Shown: one piece after another, positions 1 to 6,644 of the stretch
Position numbering within the stretch: the first letter of the stretch is position 1
Layout of the letters: each line of letters begins with the position of its first letter
Assembly (NCBI GenBank): GCA_002353885.1
Contig: DEKO01000026.1
Span: 59,074-67,274 of the forward strand
Reading direction: 5' to 3'
Source of the DNA: Porphyromonadaceae bacterium UBA2720
GTDB lineage: Bacteria > Bacteroidota > Bacteroidia > Bacteroidales > Muribaculaceae
DNA: 8,201 nt
Notes under the pieces: model-generated
Seen by the model: the letters and a program-made list of their open reading frames with translations, nothing else
Told to the model about the DNA's origin: nothing
Database searches by the model: none
Made by a program: the position numbers and the translations under genes

Positions 1-1673
1 GTGCGGTTGCCCAGACCAATCTCTTGTGCAATCTTGGTAGCATTGATATAGTAGACGGTGATGTTGTTGTCAGCAAAGTACTTCTTGACCTTGTTGGGCA
101 GATTGGCTGCCAGCTGCTCACCCTCCCAGACGGTGTTGAGCAGGAATGAACCATTCTTCTGCAGACCACGGGTCACATCATACATGTGCAGGTAAGCCTG
201 TACATGGCAAGCGACAAAGTTAGGGGTAGTCACCAGATAGGTCGAGCGGATGGGCGTGTCGCCAAAGCGCAGGTGCGAGCAGGTGAAACCACCAGACTTC
301 TTCGAGTCATACGAGAAGTAGGCCTGGCAATGCTTGTCGGTGTTGTCACCGATGATTTTGACTGAGTTCTTGTTGGCACCTACAGTACCGTCAGCACCCA
401 GACCATAGAACTTGGCCTGGAAGATGCCCTCGCCACCCATGGCAATCTCTTCCTTCTGAGGCAGAGAGGTGAATGTCACGTCATCGTTAATGCCGATGGT
501 GAACTGGTTCTTGGGCATGGGCAGAGCCAGGTTCTCATAGACCGACAGAATCTGAGCCGGAGTGGTGTCCTTAGAGCCCAGACCATAACGACCACCCACG
601 ATAAGCGGAGCATTCTCCACACCATAGAAGCAGTCTTTCACATCCAGATAGAGGGGCTCGCCGTTAGCACCGGGCTCCTTGGTGCGGTCAAGCACTGCAA
701 TGCGCTTGGCTGTGCTGGGCACAGCTGCCAGGAAGTGCTTGGCTGAGAACGGGCGATACAGGTGCACAGCCACCAGACCCACCTTCTCACCCTTGGCGGT
801 GAGGTAGTCGATGGTCTCGCGGATGGCTTCGGTGACCGAACCCATGGCGATGATTACGCGCTCGGCATCCTTGGCGCCATAGTAGTCAAACAAGCCATAC
901 TTGCGGCCAGTGATCTCGCTGATTTTGTTCATATAGTCCTCGACGATGGCAGGCACTGCAGTATAATAGTCGTTGCACGACTCACGGTGCTGGAAGAATA
1001 CATCGGGGTTCTCGGCCGTACCGCGAGTGACGGGGCGGTCGGGGTTCATGGCGCTGTGGCGGAAACGCTCAACGGCATCCATGTCGAGCAGCGGGCGCAG
1101 GTCTTCCATGTCCATGGCTTCTACTTTCTGAATCTCGTGCGAAGTGCGGAAACCATCGAAGAAGTTGACAAACGGCACGCGGCCCTTGATGGCACTCAGG
1201 TGAGCCACAGCAGCCAGATCCATTACCTCCTGCACCGACCCCTCAGCGAGCATGGCGAAGCCAGTCTGGCGAGTGGCCATGACATCCTGGTGGTCACCGA
1301 AGATGCACAGCGTGTGCGATGCCAACGTACGTGCCGACACGTGGAACACGCCAGGCAGCAACTCGCCAGCAATCTTGTACATGTTGGGAATCATCAGCAA
1401 CAGACCCTGCGAAGCAGTGTAGGTCGTGGTCAAGGCACCAGCCTGAAGCGAGCCATGAACGGCACCGGCTGCACCTGCCTCGCTCTGCATCTCCTGCACG
1501 AGCACAGTCTCACCAAAGATGTTCTTGCGGCCAGCGGCAGCCCATTCGTCAACGTGCTCGGCCATGGTCGAGGACGGGGTGATGGGATAGATAGCGGCCA
1601 CCTCAGTGAACATATAACTGATGTGCGCAGCTGCTTGGTTACCATCACAGGTCATGAATTTCTTTTCTTTCAT
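1..1673 (-). CDS. nifJ: Pyruvate:ferredoxin (flavodoxin) oxidoreductase, N-terminal 557 residues (partial, runs off left edge)
   Basis: Homodimeric cytoplasmic enzyme that oxidatively decarboxylates pyruvate with CoA to acetyl-CoA and CO2, passing electrons to ferredoxin or flavodoxin; central to anaerobic fermentation. Reading from ATG 1673-1671, the protein begins MKEKKFMTCDGNQAAAH, the usual start of this family. Domain I (about 10-250) has YPITPSS at 29-35 (T32), QEMQSEAGAAGA from 60 (E65) and SARTL at 114-118 (R116). These align with the thiamine-pyrophosphate and pyruvate-contacting Thr31, Glu64 and Arg114 of the Desulfovibrio africanus enzyme. Domain II spans about 262-375. The gamma-type CoA-side domain starts near 413 (GADGTVGANKNS) and is still open at the window edge (GLGNR). 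The family is about 1,180 residues, so the EKR segment, two [4Fe-4S] clusters and C-terminal thiamine-binding domain lie outside. A second ATG at 1655 (M7) would remove conserved residues and is less likely. Frame is intact throughout. Divergent from tsaD. Confidence 0.97.
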   Translation of the reverse strand, partial: MKEKKFMTCDGNQAAAHISYMFTEVAAIYPITPSSTMAEHVDEWAAAGRKNIFGETVLVQEMQSEAGAAGAVHGSLQAGALTTTYTASQGLLLMIPNMYKIAGELLPGVFHVSARTLASHTLCIFGDHQDVMATRQTGFAMLAEGSVQEVMDLAAVAHLSAIKGRVPFVNFFDGFRTSHEIQKVEAMDMEDLRPLLDMDAVERFRHSAMNPDRPVTRGTAENPDVFFQHRESCNDYYTAVPAIVEDYMNKISEITGRKYGLFDYYGAKDAERVIIAMGSVTEAIRETIDYLTAKGEKVGLVAVHLYRPFSAKHFLAAVPSTAKRIAVLDRTKEPGANGEPLYLDVKDCFYGVENAPLIVGGRYGLGSKDTTPAQILSVYENLALPMPKNQFTIGINDDVTFTSLPQKEEIAMGGEGIFQAKFYGLGADGTVGANKNSVKIIGDNTDKHCQAYFSYDSKKSGGFTCSHLRFGDTPIRSTYLVTTPNFVACHVQAYLHMYDVTRGLQKNGSFLLNTVWEGEQLAANLPNKVKKYFADNNITVYYINATKIAQEIGLGNR

Positions 1674-1765
1674 GTTTTGTTAACCAGTTTAATTAGTTAT
1701 AGTTGAGTATTAATTGTTCAAGCGTTAGTTTAGGTTTGCATCACATGCGATTCTAAACAATTCCG

Positions 1766-1773
1766 CAAAATTA
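1766..1773 (-). promoter_or_regulatory. Bacteroidetes-type -7 box for nifJ
   Basis: On the minus strand this reads TAATTTTG, a full match to the Bacteroidetes -7 consensus TAnnTTTG recognised by the primary sigma factor. A GTTG at 1800-1797 is a possible -33 element, but the 23-nt spacer is slightly longer than the usual 19-21. Transcription from here would give a 5' leader of roughly 85 nt before the nifJ ATG at 1673. No Shine-Dalgarno sequence is seen, as is normal in this phylum. Matched by eye. Confidence 0.5.
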
Positions 1774-1801
1774 CAACATTATTTTAATATAGACGACAAC
1801 T

Positions 1802-1826
1802 TTTGGCCGAATTTTTAGTTTGGCCG
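1802..1826. repeat. Short direct repeat TTTGGCCG x2 between divergent promoters
   Basis: TTTGGCCG occurs at 1802-1809 and again at 1819-1826, 17 bp apart start to start; both copies are followed within a few bases by AATT. The repeat lies upstream of both candidate -7 boxes in the nifJ/tsaD intergenic region, a place where a regulator of nifJ or tsaD could bind. GC-rich octamers stand out in an AT-rich spacer, but the match is short and may be chance. Confidence 0.35.
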
Positions 1827-1842
1827 TGAATTGGAAATTCTT

Positions 1843-1857
1843 TTGAGATCTTCTCAA
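1843..1857. repeat. Short inverted repeat TTGAGA-TCT-TCTCAA upstream of tsaD
   Basis: Perfect 6-bp arms (1843-1848 and 1852-1857) around a 3-bp centre. It ends 19 bp before the tsaD -7 box, so it covers the position where a -33 element would normally sit; no good TTTG -33 is present there. It may be an operator-like half-site pair. It is too short and has no U-tract, so it is not an intrinsic terminator. Confidence 0.35.
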
Positions 1858-1876
1858 TTTCTTCATCTAATTTTTG

Positions 1877-1884
1877 TACCTTTG
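1877..1884 (+). promoter_or_regulatory. Bacteroidetes-type -7 box for tsaD
   Basis: TACCTTTG matches the TAnnTTTG consensus at every fixed position. It lies 44 nt upstream of the tsaD GTG at 1929, giving a leader of about 35-40 nt. No canonical -33 TTTG is found at the expected distance; a TTTTG at 1841-1845 is about 31 nt away, too far. tsaD has no recognisable Shine-Dalgarno, consistent with the phylum. Confidence 0.5.
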
Positions 1885-1928
1885 CAAGTTGAACCAAAAC
1901 ATTGCTAATTTTTCAATAACAATATATT

Positions 1929-2942
1929 GTGAGTATAATATTAGGTATTGAGTCGTCATGTGACGACACGTCTGCTGCAGTGGTGCGTGACACCTTGCTC
2001 TTGAGCAATGTGATTGCCAGTCAGAAGGTGCATGAACAGTATGGTGGAGTGGTGCCCGAGTTGGCTTCACGAGCTCATCAGCAGAACATAGTACCCGTCG
2101 TGTCCGAAGCGATTCGTCAAGCGGGAATCAAGCGCGAAGAGATTGATGCCATTGCTTTTACGCGTGGTCCGGGGCTGCCTGGGTCGTTGCATGTGGGCAC
2201 TTCTTTCAGCAAGGGGCTAGCGTTGGCATTGAATGTGCCTCTGGTCGATGTCAACCATCTGCATGGCCATGTGTTAGCACATTTTATCCAAGAAACCCCT
2301 GACGCTCCAGTTCCTGAGTTTCCTTACCTATGTCTGCTGGTTTCGGGAGGAAATTCTCAGATAATACGGGTTGATGCTCCCAATCGCATGGAAATCTTGG
2401 GACACACCATCGATGATGCAGCTGGCGAAGCATTTGACAAATGCGCCAAGTCGATGGGTTTGCCTTATCCCGGTGGACCTGTCATCGATGCGCTGGCACA
2501 GCAGGGCGACCCCGAACGATTTAAGTTTGCCAAGCCGCACATCCCTGGTTATGACTACAGTTTCAGCGGTCTGAAAACGTCATTTCTCTACACCCTGCGT
2601 GACGAACTGAAGTTGAATCCCAACTTTATTGAGGAGAACAAGGCCGACCTGGCTGCATCGTTGCAGAAGACAATCGTCGACATCCTCATGGACAAATTTG
2701 GACGTGCCATCAAAGAGACGGGTATCCGCACCATTGCCATCGGTGGAGGAGTGTCGGCCAACTCGGCGATGCGACAGGCCGTCAAGACCTATGCCGAACG
2801 CCGCCGATTGCGCGCTTTTGTCCCTAAGCGTGTGTTCACAACCGATAACGCCGCCATGATAGCCGTGGCGGGTTACTTTAAATATCGTGACAAACAGTAC
2901 TGCGACATCACAGCGCCACCCTTTGCGAGAGTGGTTATTTGA
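1929..2942 (+). CDS. tsaD: tRNA N6-adenosine threonylcarbamoyltransferase TsaD (Kae1/Qri7/YgjD family)
   Basis: Cytoplasmic ASKHA-fold enzyme that, with TsaB and TsaE, transfers the threonylcarbamoyl group from the TsaC product threonylcarbamoyl-AMP to A37 of ANN-decoding tRNAs, making t6A. The 337-residue length is normal for the family. Visible motifs: GIESSCDDT at 6-14, the metal-binding HxxxH as NHLHGHVLAH (H110 and H114), VSGGNSQI at 138-145 and GGGVSAN at 272-278. D306 in TTDNAAM should be the third metal ligand (Asp300 in E. coli). The start is GTG: no ATG precedes the conserved GIESS segment in frame, and MSIILGIESS matches the family N-terminus. The stop (2940-2942) is followed by a 59-bp AT-rich spacer before the preferred cinA start. 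Older annotation as O-sialoglycoprotein endopeptidase is obsolete. Confidence 0.97.
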   Translation: MSIILGIESSCDDTSAAVVRDTLLLSNVIASQKVHEQYGGVVPELASRAHQQNIVPVVSEAIRQAGIKREEIDAIAFTRGPGLPGSLHVGTSFSKGLALALNVPLVDVNHLHGHVLAHFIQETPDAPVPEFPYLCLLVSGGNSQIIRVDAPNRMEILGHTIDDAAGEAFDKCAKSMGLPYPGGPVIDALAQQGDPERFKFAKPHIPGYDYSFSGLKTSFLYTLRDELKLNPNFIEENKADLAASLQKTIVDILMDKFGRAIKETGIRTIAIGGGVSANSAMRQAVKTYAERRRLRAFVPKRVFTTDNAAMIAVAGYFKYRDKQYCDITAPPFARVVI

Positions 2943-3001
2943 TGCACATGGTTTTGTTTGTTGCAGCAATTATTTATATTCTTATTTTAATTCTTTACGA
3001 G
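2943..3001 (+). other. AT-rich tsaD-cinA spacer, probably non-coding
   Basis: This stretch is open in the cinA frame from TTG 2939 and ATG 2942, but it is strongly T-rich. It would encode a run of Leu, Ile, Val and Tyr unlike the N-terminus of any cytoplasmic CinA. It contains a TTTG at 2957-2960 and loose -7-like sequences (TATATTCT at 2975-2982, TATTTTAA at 2983-2990), so it may hold a weak secondary promoter. None is good enough to call. Confidence 0.5.
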
Positions 3002-4246
3002 TTGGACTATTCAATCATAGTTGTTGGCGATGAGATTCTCATTGGCCAAGTGCAAGATACAAATTCGGGTTATATTGCCCGCCACCTCACCCCATATGGT
3101 TGGCAAGCAGTCAACATCAGAGCTGTTGCCGACGATGGGCAAGCCATCTTCGATGCTATCGACGAGGCGTTTGTCCATAGCAACGTTGTGCTCATGACAG
3201 GCGGTCTGGGCCCGACAAAGGACGACATCACCAAGCCCACGCTGTGCCGATACTTCGGTGGAGAGTTGGTCTATGACCAGGCGACAGCCCGCAATGTTGA
3301 GAGCATTGTTGCCGGGCGTCATCTCAAACTGAACGATTACACTCGTGCGCAAGCCATGGTGCCATCGTCGTGCCGTGTGATCCAGAACCAGTGCGGCACG
3401 GCTCCATTGATGTGGTTCGAACATGACGGCAAGGTGCTGGTGAGCATGCCTGGAGTCCCCTATGAGGCCGAGACCATGCTGGTCCGTGAGGTCATACCTC
3501 AACTCATGGCTCATTTCTGTGACAATGTTGACATTGAGTTCCGCCACCTGATGGTGGTGGGAATCATTGAGAGTGCCCTGGCCATGGAACTGGATGAATG
3601 GGAGCGTAAGCTGCCTGAGGGCATCCATTTGGCCTACCTGCCCCAGCCAGGAATCATCCACCTGAGGCTGACCGGTCTGTCGACCGACCGCGAGTGGCTG
3701 AAATCGGAGATGGACCGCCTCGGCCTAGAGTTGCGCGAGCGGCTGGGTGACCATGTTGTTGCTGATGAGGATTTGCCACTTGCAGGCATTGTGGGCAACA
3801 TGTTGCGCGACAAAGGGCTGACATTGGCCACTGCCGAGAGTTGCACCGGTGGCAACATCGCTCATGAAATCACTGCCATAGCTGGCTCGAGCGAATATTT
3901 CATTGGCTCGGTAGTGTCCTATCATCGACGAGTCAAGGAGCAACAGCTCGGCGTTTCAGCAAGTGACATAGACCATTATGGTGTCGTGAGTCAGTCGGTG
4001 GCCGAGCAAATGGCTGCAGGAGTGTGTCGTCTGTTGGGCACCGACTGTGCAGTAGCCACCACGGGTGTTGCAGGGCCTGGTGGCGGTTCGGTCGACACAC
4101 CGGTCGGGACTGTTTGGATGGCTGCGCGATGTGGCAACAAGGTGCTTTCACAGTGCAAACACATTCCTGGACATCGCCAGCGGGTCATTGCCCGTGCCAC
4201 CAACGAGGCTCTGCTCCTGCTCTTGTCCCTGTTGAGGCAGGTCTGA
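3002..4246 (+). CDS. cinA: CinA: nicotinamide-nucleotide amidohydrolase / ADP-ribose pyrophosphatase-like protein
   Basis: Two-domain cytoplasmic protein. The C-terminal PncC domain deamidates NMN to NaMN for NAD recycling; the N-terminal MoCF-like (COG1058) domain hydrolyses ADP-ribose in characterised homologues. From TTG 3002 the protein is 414 residues, the usual length. It starts MDYSIIVVGDEILIGQ, matching family N-termini of the form M-x-Y-S-I-I-x-V-GDEILIGQ. The N-terminal domain (about 1-165) has TGGLGPTKDD at 66-75. The PncC domain (about 255-414) has AESCTGG at 278-284, with the catalytic-region serine, and TGVAGPGGG at 354-362. Upstream in-frame starts TTG 2939 and ATG 2942 (the latter overlapping the tsaD stop as TGATG) would add a 20-21-residue hydrophobic extension resembling a membrane helix; I reject them. 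The gene ends with in-frame tandem stops TGA TAA. Probably co-transcribed with tsaD. Confidence 0.93.
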   Translation: MDYSIIVVGDEILIGQVQDTNSGYIARHLTPYGWQAVNIRAVADDGQAIFDAIDEAFVHSNVVLMTGGLGPTKDDITKPTLCRYFGGELVYDQATARNVESIVAGRHLKLNDYTRAQAMVPSSCRVIQNQCGTAPLMWFEHDGKVLVSMPGVPYEAETMLVREVIPQLMAHFCDNVDIEFRHLMVVGIIESALAMELDEWERKLPEGIHLAYLPQPGIIHLRLTGLSTDREWLKSEMDRLGLELRERLGDHVVADEDLPLAGIVGNMLRDKGLTLATAESCTGGNIAHEITAIAGSSEYFIGSVVSYHRRVKEQQLGVSASDIDHYGVVSQSVAEQMAAGVCRLLGTDCAVATTGVAGPGGGSVDTPVGTVWMAARCGNKVLSQCKHIPGHRQRVIARATNEALLLLLSLLRQV

Positions 4247-4287
4247 TAACAACTAATAGTTAACGATCACATCTAACTTTTTGACAC

Positions 4288-4542
4288 ATGCTCACTAAAA
4301 TCCTACGACTCATCTTTGGCGTGTTCATGATTATTATCTATTTGGGCATGGCCTATCTGCTCATGGTTAATTTTTTCGGCTGGAGCGATGATTCAACCTG
4401 GAAGACTATCCGTCTAGGAATGGCAGCCATTCTGGCGGCTTATGGCTTCTATCGTGCCTATCGCCAAATCAAGGGCATTGACTATTATCGCAATCGTCAA
4501 CTCGAGGAGAATGTTGAACGATATGACAAGCGGATGCCATGA
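4288..4542 (+). CDS. Small two-helix inner-membrane protein of unknown function
   Basis: An 84-residue protein that I do not recognise as a named family, although similar small hydrophobic proteins occur in Bacteroidales. There is a short basic N-terminus, a first hydrophobic helix at about 8-30, a short loop with W32, D34, D35 and W38, and a second helix at about 41-56. A charged tail (57-84) is rich in Arg, Lys, Glu and Tyr. The positive-inside rule places both ends in the cytoplasm. The ATG is the only start before the first helix. Its stop TGA (4540-4542) overlaps the ATG of the downstream protease (4539-4541) as ATGA, implying translational coupling. It begins 41 bp after cinA with no Shine-Dalgarno. 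Real-gene confidence comes from this overlap, the clean topology and the absence of a better frame. Confidence 0.8.
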   Translation: MLTKILRLIFGVFMIIIYLGMAYLLMVNFFGWSDDSTWKTIRLGMAAILAAYGFYRAYRQIKGIDYYRNRQLEENVERYDKRMP

Positions 4543-6644
4543 AACGGATATTCAGCCTAATCGTCATGCTCAGTTGCGTTGTCGTTGGAGTTTGGGCTCA
4601 AGGACGCATGTCGGCAGCAACGCGACTGGCATTGCTGCAACAGCACCATTCGGGCAGTCGGATAGCTTCAGCTAACGACCAGATGGTGAAAGCCTTCATT
4701 ACAGTTGACTCTCCGCAAGCCATCGATCAGCTCCTGAAATTGGGAGTTAAAGTTTATGCTCGTTTTTCAAATAGGGTCACTGCCTCGGTGCCATTGTCGG
4801 CTGTTGCTCAGTTGTGTCAAGTGAGTGGTATAAGGCAGTTGTCGGTGGCACAGTTGGCACAGGTGTGCAATGATTCGGCGCTGGCTGATGCCCATGTACC
4901 TCCTCTAGCCAGCGGCATCGGATTCGGGATGCCCTATGATGGGCGAGGTGTCGTGATTGGTGTCATCGACACTGGCGTCGATTTCAATCACATCAATCTG
5001 TGTGACGCGACAGGCAGGAGTAGGGTGGTTGCAGCCTATCTGCCACAAGATTCGACAGGAATCTCGCCCATCATCCATGGCGACACGCTGCCAGGCAGTC
5101 ACTATACCACACCCGAGCAGATTGTTCGGCTGACGACTGACGACCCGACAGCATCGCATGGCACACACACCACAGGTACCGCAGCAGGCAGTTGCATCAA
5201 TGGCATGCAGGGTGTCGCACCGCAAGCCCAACTGGTCATTTGTGCCATGCCTGAGTTGTGGGACACTGATATTGCCAACTCGCTGTTGTATATTTTCGAT
5301 TATGCCGATCGCGTTGGATTGCCAGCTGTTGTCAACATGAGTTTTTCATCTAGTGACGGTCCACATGATGGAACGTCGCCCTTGTGCCAAATCTTTGACC
5401 AACTGTCAGGACCAGGCCGCATCTTGTCAGTCTCGGCTCACAACTCTGGTTTTGCAGCCTTGCACATGACTCATAATTTCAAGACCATGAGTGATACATT
5501 GAATACGGCTATAGAGCTATACTCCTCGTCTTTCAATAGTTCGCTCTATCTGTGGTCTTCTGAAGGTCATAGGCATGCACTAGCATTGACGCTCATTGAC
5601 AAGACCGAAAAGAAGATTGTTGCTGAAACACCTTTTCTGACCGACATCGCACCCGATTCGTTGTTGACCTTCGAAGTGGATTCGGACGCGGTGTGGAGCC
5701 ATTATGCGACAGGCAACTTCCTCTTTGCCACAGCTGTTGAAGAAGGTGACCGCTCTCACTCGGTTGTCATCTCCACCATCAAACCATTCGACACAAGCCG
5801 CTATCGTTTGGGACTGAGGGTGATAGCCGACGATGATCCTGATTTTAACGCTTGGGCTTCAGGTGGCGCTTTCTTTGCCAAAATTCTCGATGGTCAGCGA
5901 AAAGGTACTAAAGCCGGAACCATCAGTGACTTGGCTACGGGCGATCAAGCCATTTCGGTTGGTGCCTATATCGCAAAGCAGACATTTCCGTTAGCGACAG
6001 GCGGAACCTATTCTAACCGTCGCGCAACCCCCATGCACGACATCGCTTATTTCACCGCATGGGGACCAGACGTGCGGGGCAAGGCAAGGCCCGACATCTG
6101 TGCACCTGGCATGGTCACCATCTCATCGGCGAGCCGATATGATACTTGCTCAGCTATTATCAACGCCTACAACCTATCATTCATTCATCATGCCCAGGGT
6201 GTTGACTATCCCTATGGAGCATGCTATGGCACATCAATGTCAGCCCCTGTGATGACAGGAACCATTGCGCTCTGGCTGCAAGCCTGTCCAGACCTGACGC
6301 CTGATGACGTTCGCGACATCCTTGATCATACGGCAGTGCGCGATGAGTTTGTCGTTGGTGGCGATGCCAGGCAGTGGGGACGCGGAAAGTTGGATGCAGA
6401 AGCTGGTATGCGCTATTTGCTGCGACGGATTAATTCTTGCGACATCAGTGGAGACGGACTAGTTGATGTGACTGATATTAATATCATCATCAATGTCATG
6501 TTGGGCAAAGATTCTACCTTCAAAACAGAAGAAGTTGATGCCAACAGAGATGGTCAAGTTGACATATCAGATGTCAACAAGGTTATTGATGTGATGCTAG
6601 GATTAAAGGATGATTTATCTTACACGAGAACCAATGTGCGATGA
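4539..6644 (+). CDS. Secreted subtilisin-like serine protease (family S8) with C-terminal dockerin
   Basis: Exported endopeptidase of 701 residues. A signal peptide (MKRIFSLIVMLSCVVVGVWA) should be cut after A20. Residues about 48-115 (VKAFITV through RQLSVAQLA) resemble the propeptide or N-terminal domain of Bacteroidales S8 proteases. The catalytic triad is complete: D144 in GVIDTG, H207 in SHGTH and S566 in GTSMSAP. N302 in SAHNSG fits the oxyanion-hole Asn. A long insertion (about 310-460) sits between N302 and the SerHis core, resembling the beta-rich insert of C5a-peptidase-like subtilases; this is an inference from position only. Residues 635-688 form two dockerin Ca2+ loops, followed by only 13 residues. 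No lipobox and no obvious type IX secretion sorting domain is seen. The start overlaps the upstream stop by 4 bp, and the stop overlaps the corA start by 4 bp. The substrate is unknown. Confidence 0.95.
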   Translation: MKRIFSLIVMLSCVVVGVWAQGRMSAATRLALLQQHHSGSRIASANDQMVKAFITVDSPQAIDQLLKLGVKVYARFSNRVTASVPLSAVAQLCQVSGIRQLSVAQLAQVCNDSALADAHVPPLASGIGFGMPYDGRGVVIGVIDTGVDFNHINLCDATGRSRVVAAYLPQDSTGISPIIHGDTLPGSHYTTPEQIVRLTTDDPTASHGTHTTGTAAGSCINGMQGVAPQAQLVICAMPELWDTDIANSLLYIFDYADRVGLPAVVNMSFSSSDGPHDGTSPLCQIFDQLSGPGRILSVSAHNSGFAALHMTHNFKTMSDTLNTAIELYSSSFNSSLYLWSSEGHRHALALTLIDKTEKKIVAETPFLTDIAPDSLLTFEVDSDAVWSHYATGNFLFATAVEEGDRSHSVVISTIKPFDTSRYRLGLRVIADDDPDFNAWASGGAFFAKILDGQRKGTKAGTISDLATGDQAISVGAYIAKQTFPLATGGTYSNRRATPMHDIAYFTAWGPDVRGKARPDICAPGMVTISSASRYDTCSAIINAYNLSFIHHAQGVDYPYGACYGTSMSAPVMTGTIALWLQACPDLTPDDVRDILDHTAVRDEFVVGGDARQWGRGKLDAEAGMRYLLRRINSCDISGDGLVDVTDINIIINVMLGKDSTFKTEEVDANRDGQVDISDVNKVIDVMLGLKDDLSYTRTNVR
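6441..6602 (+). other. Dockerin-type tandem Ca2+-binding repeat at the protease C-terminus
   Basis: Encodes two EF-hand-like loop-helix units. Loop 1 has D635, S637, D639, D643 and D646; loop 2 has D667, N669, D671, D675 and D678, matching Ca2+-coordinating positions 1, 3, 5, 9 and 12. Each loop is followed by a helix ending in VMLG. The loop starts are 32 residues apart. Type I dockerins bind cohesin modules in cellulosomes, but in Bacteroidales their partners are mostly undefined. Clearly related to the repeats at 7697-7852. Confidence 0.9.

Noticed and set aside
762..1706. Long plus-strand open frame of 314 codons opposite nifJ
   Set aside because: It lies antisense to a clear, motif-rich nifJ frame. 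Its translation is His/Ser/Arg-rich with no recognisable domain; it is a by-product of codon bias in nifJ.
1929..2942. TsaD as an O-sialoglycoprotein endopeptidase
   Set aside because: This is a historic label for the family; the HxxxH motif binds metal in the t6A transferase, and no protease function is supported for bacterial members.
3011..3661. Minus-strand open frame of 216 codons inside cinA
   Set aside because: It is fully covered by the conserved N-terminal domain of CinA on the plus strand, has no recognisable protein motif and no promoter.
4247..4264. AACTA-A-TAGTT palindrome after cinA as a possible terminator
   Set aside because: The arms are only 5 bp with a 1-nt centre, too tight to fold as a hairpin, and there is no T-tract. 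It is probably chance in AT-rich DNA.
4274..4283. TAACTTTTTG as a promoter for the small membrane protein
   Set aside because: It is an imperfect -7 match, and transcription would begin at or inside the ATG at 4288, giving no leader. Readthrough from cinA is more likely.
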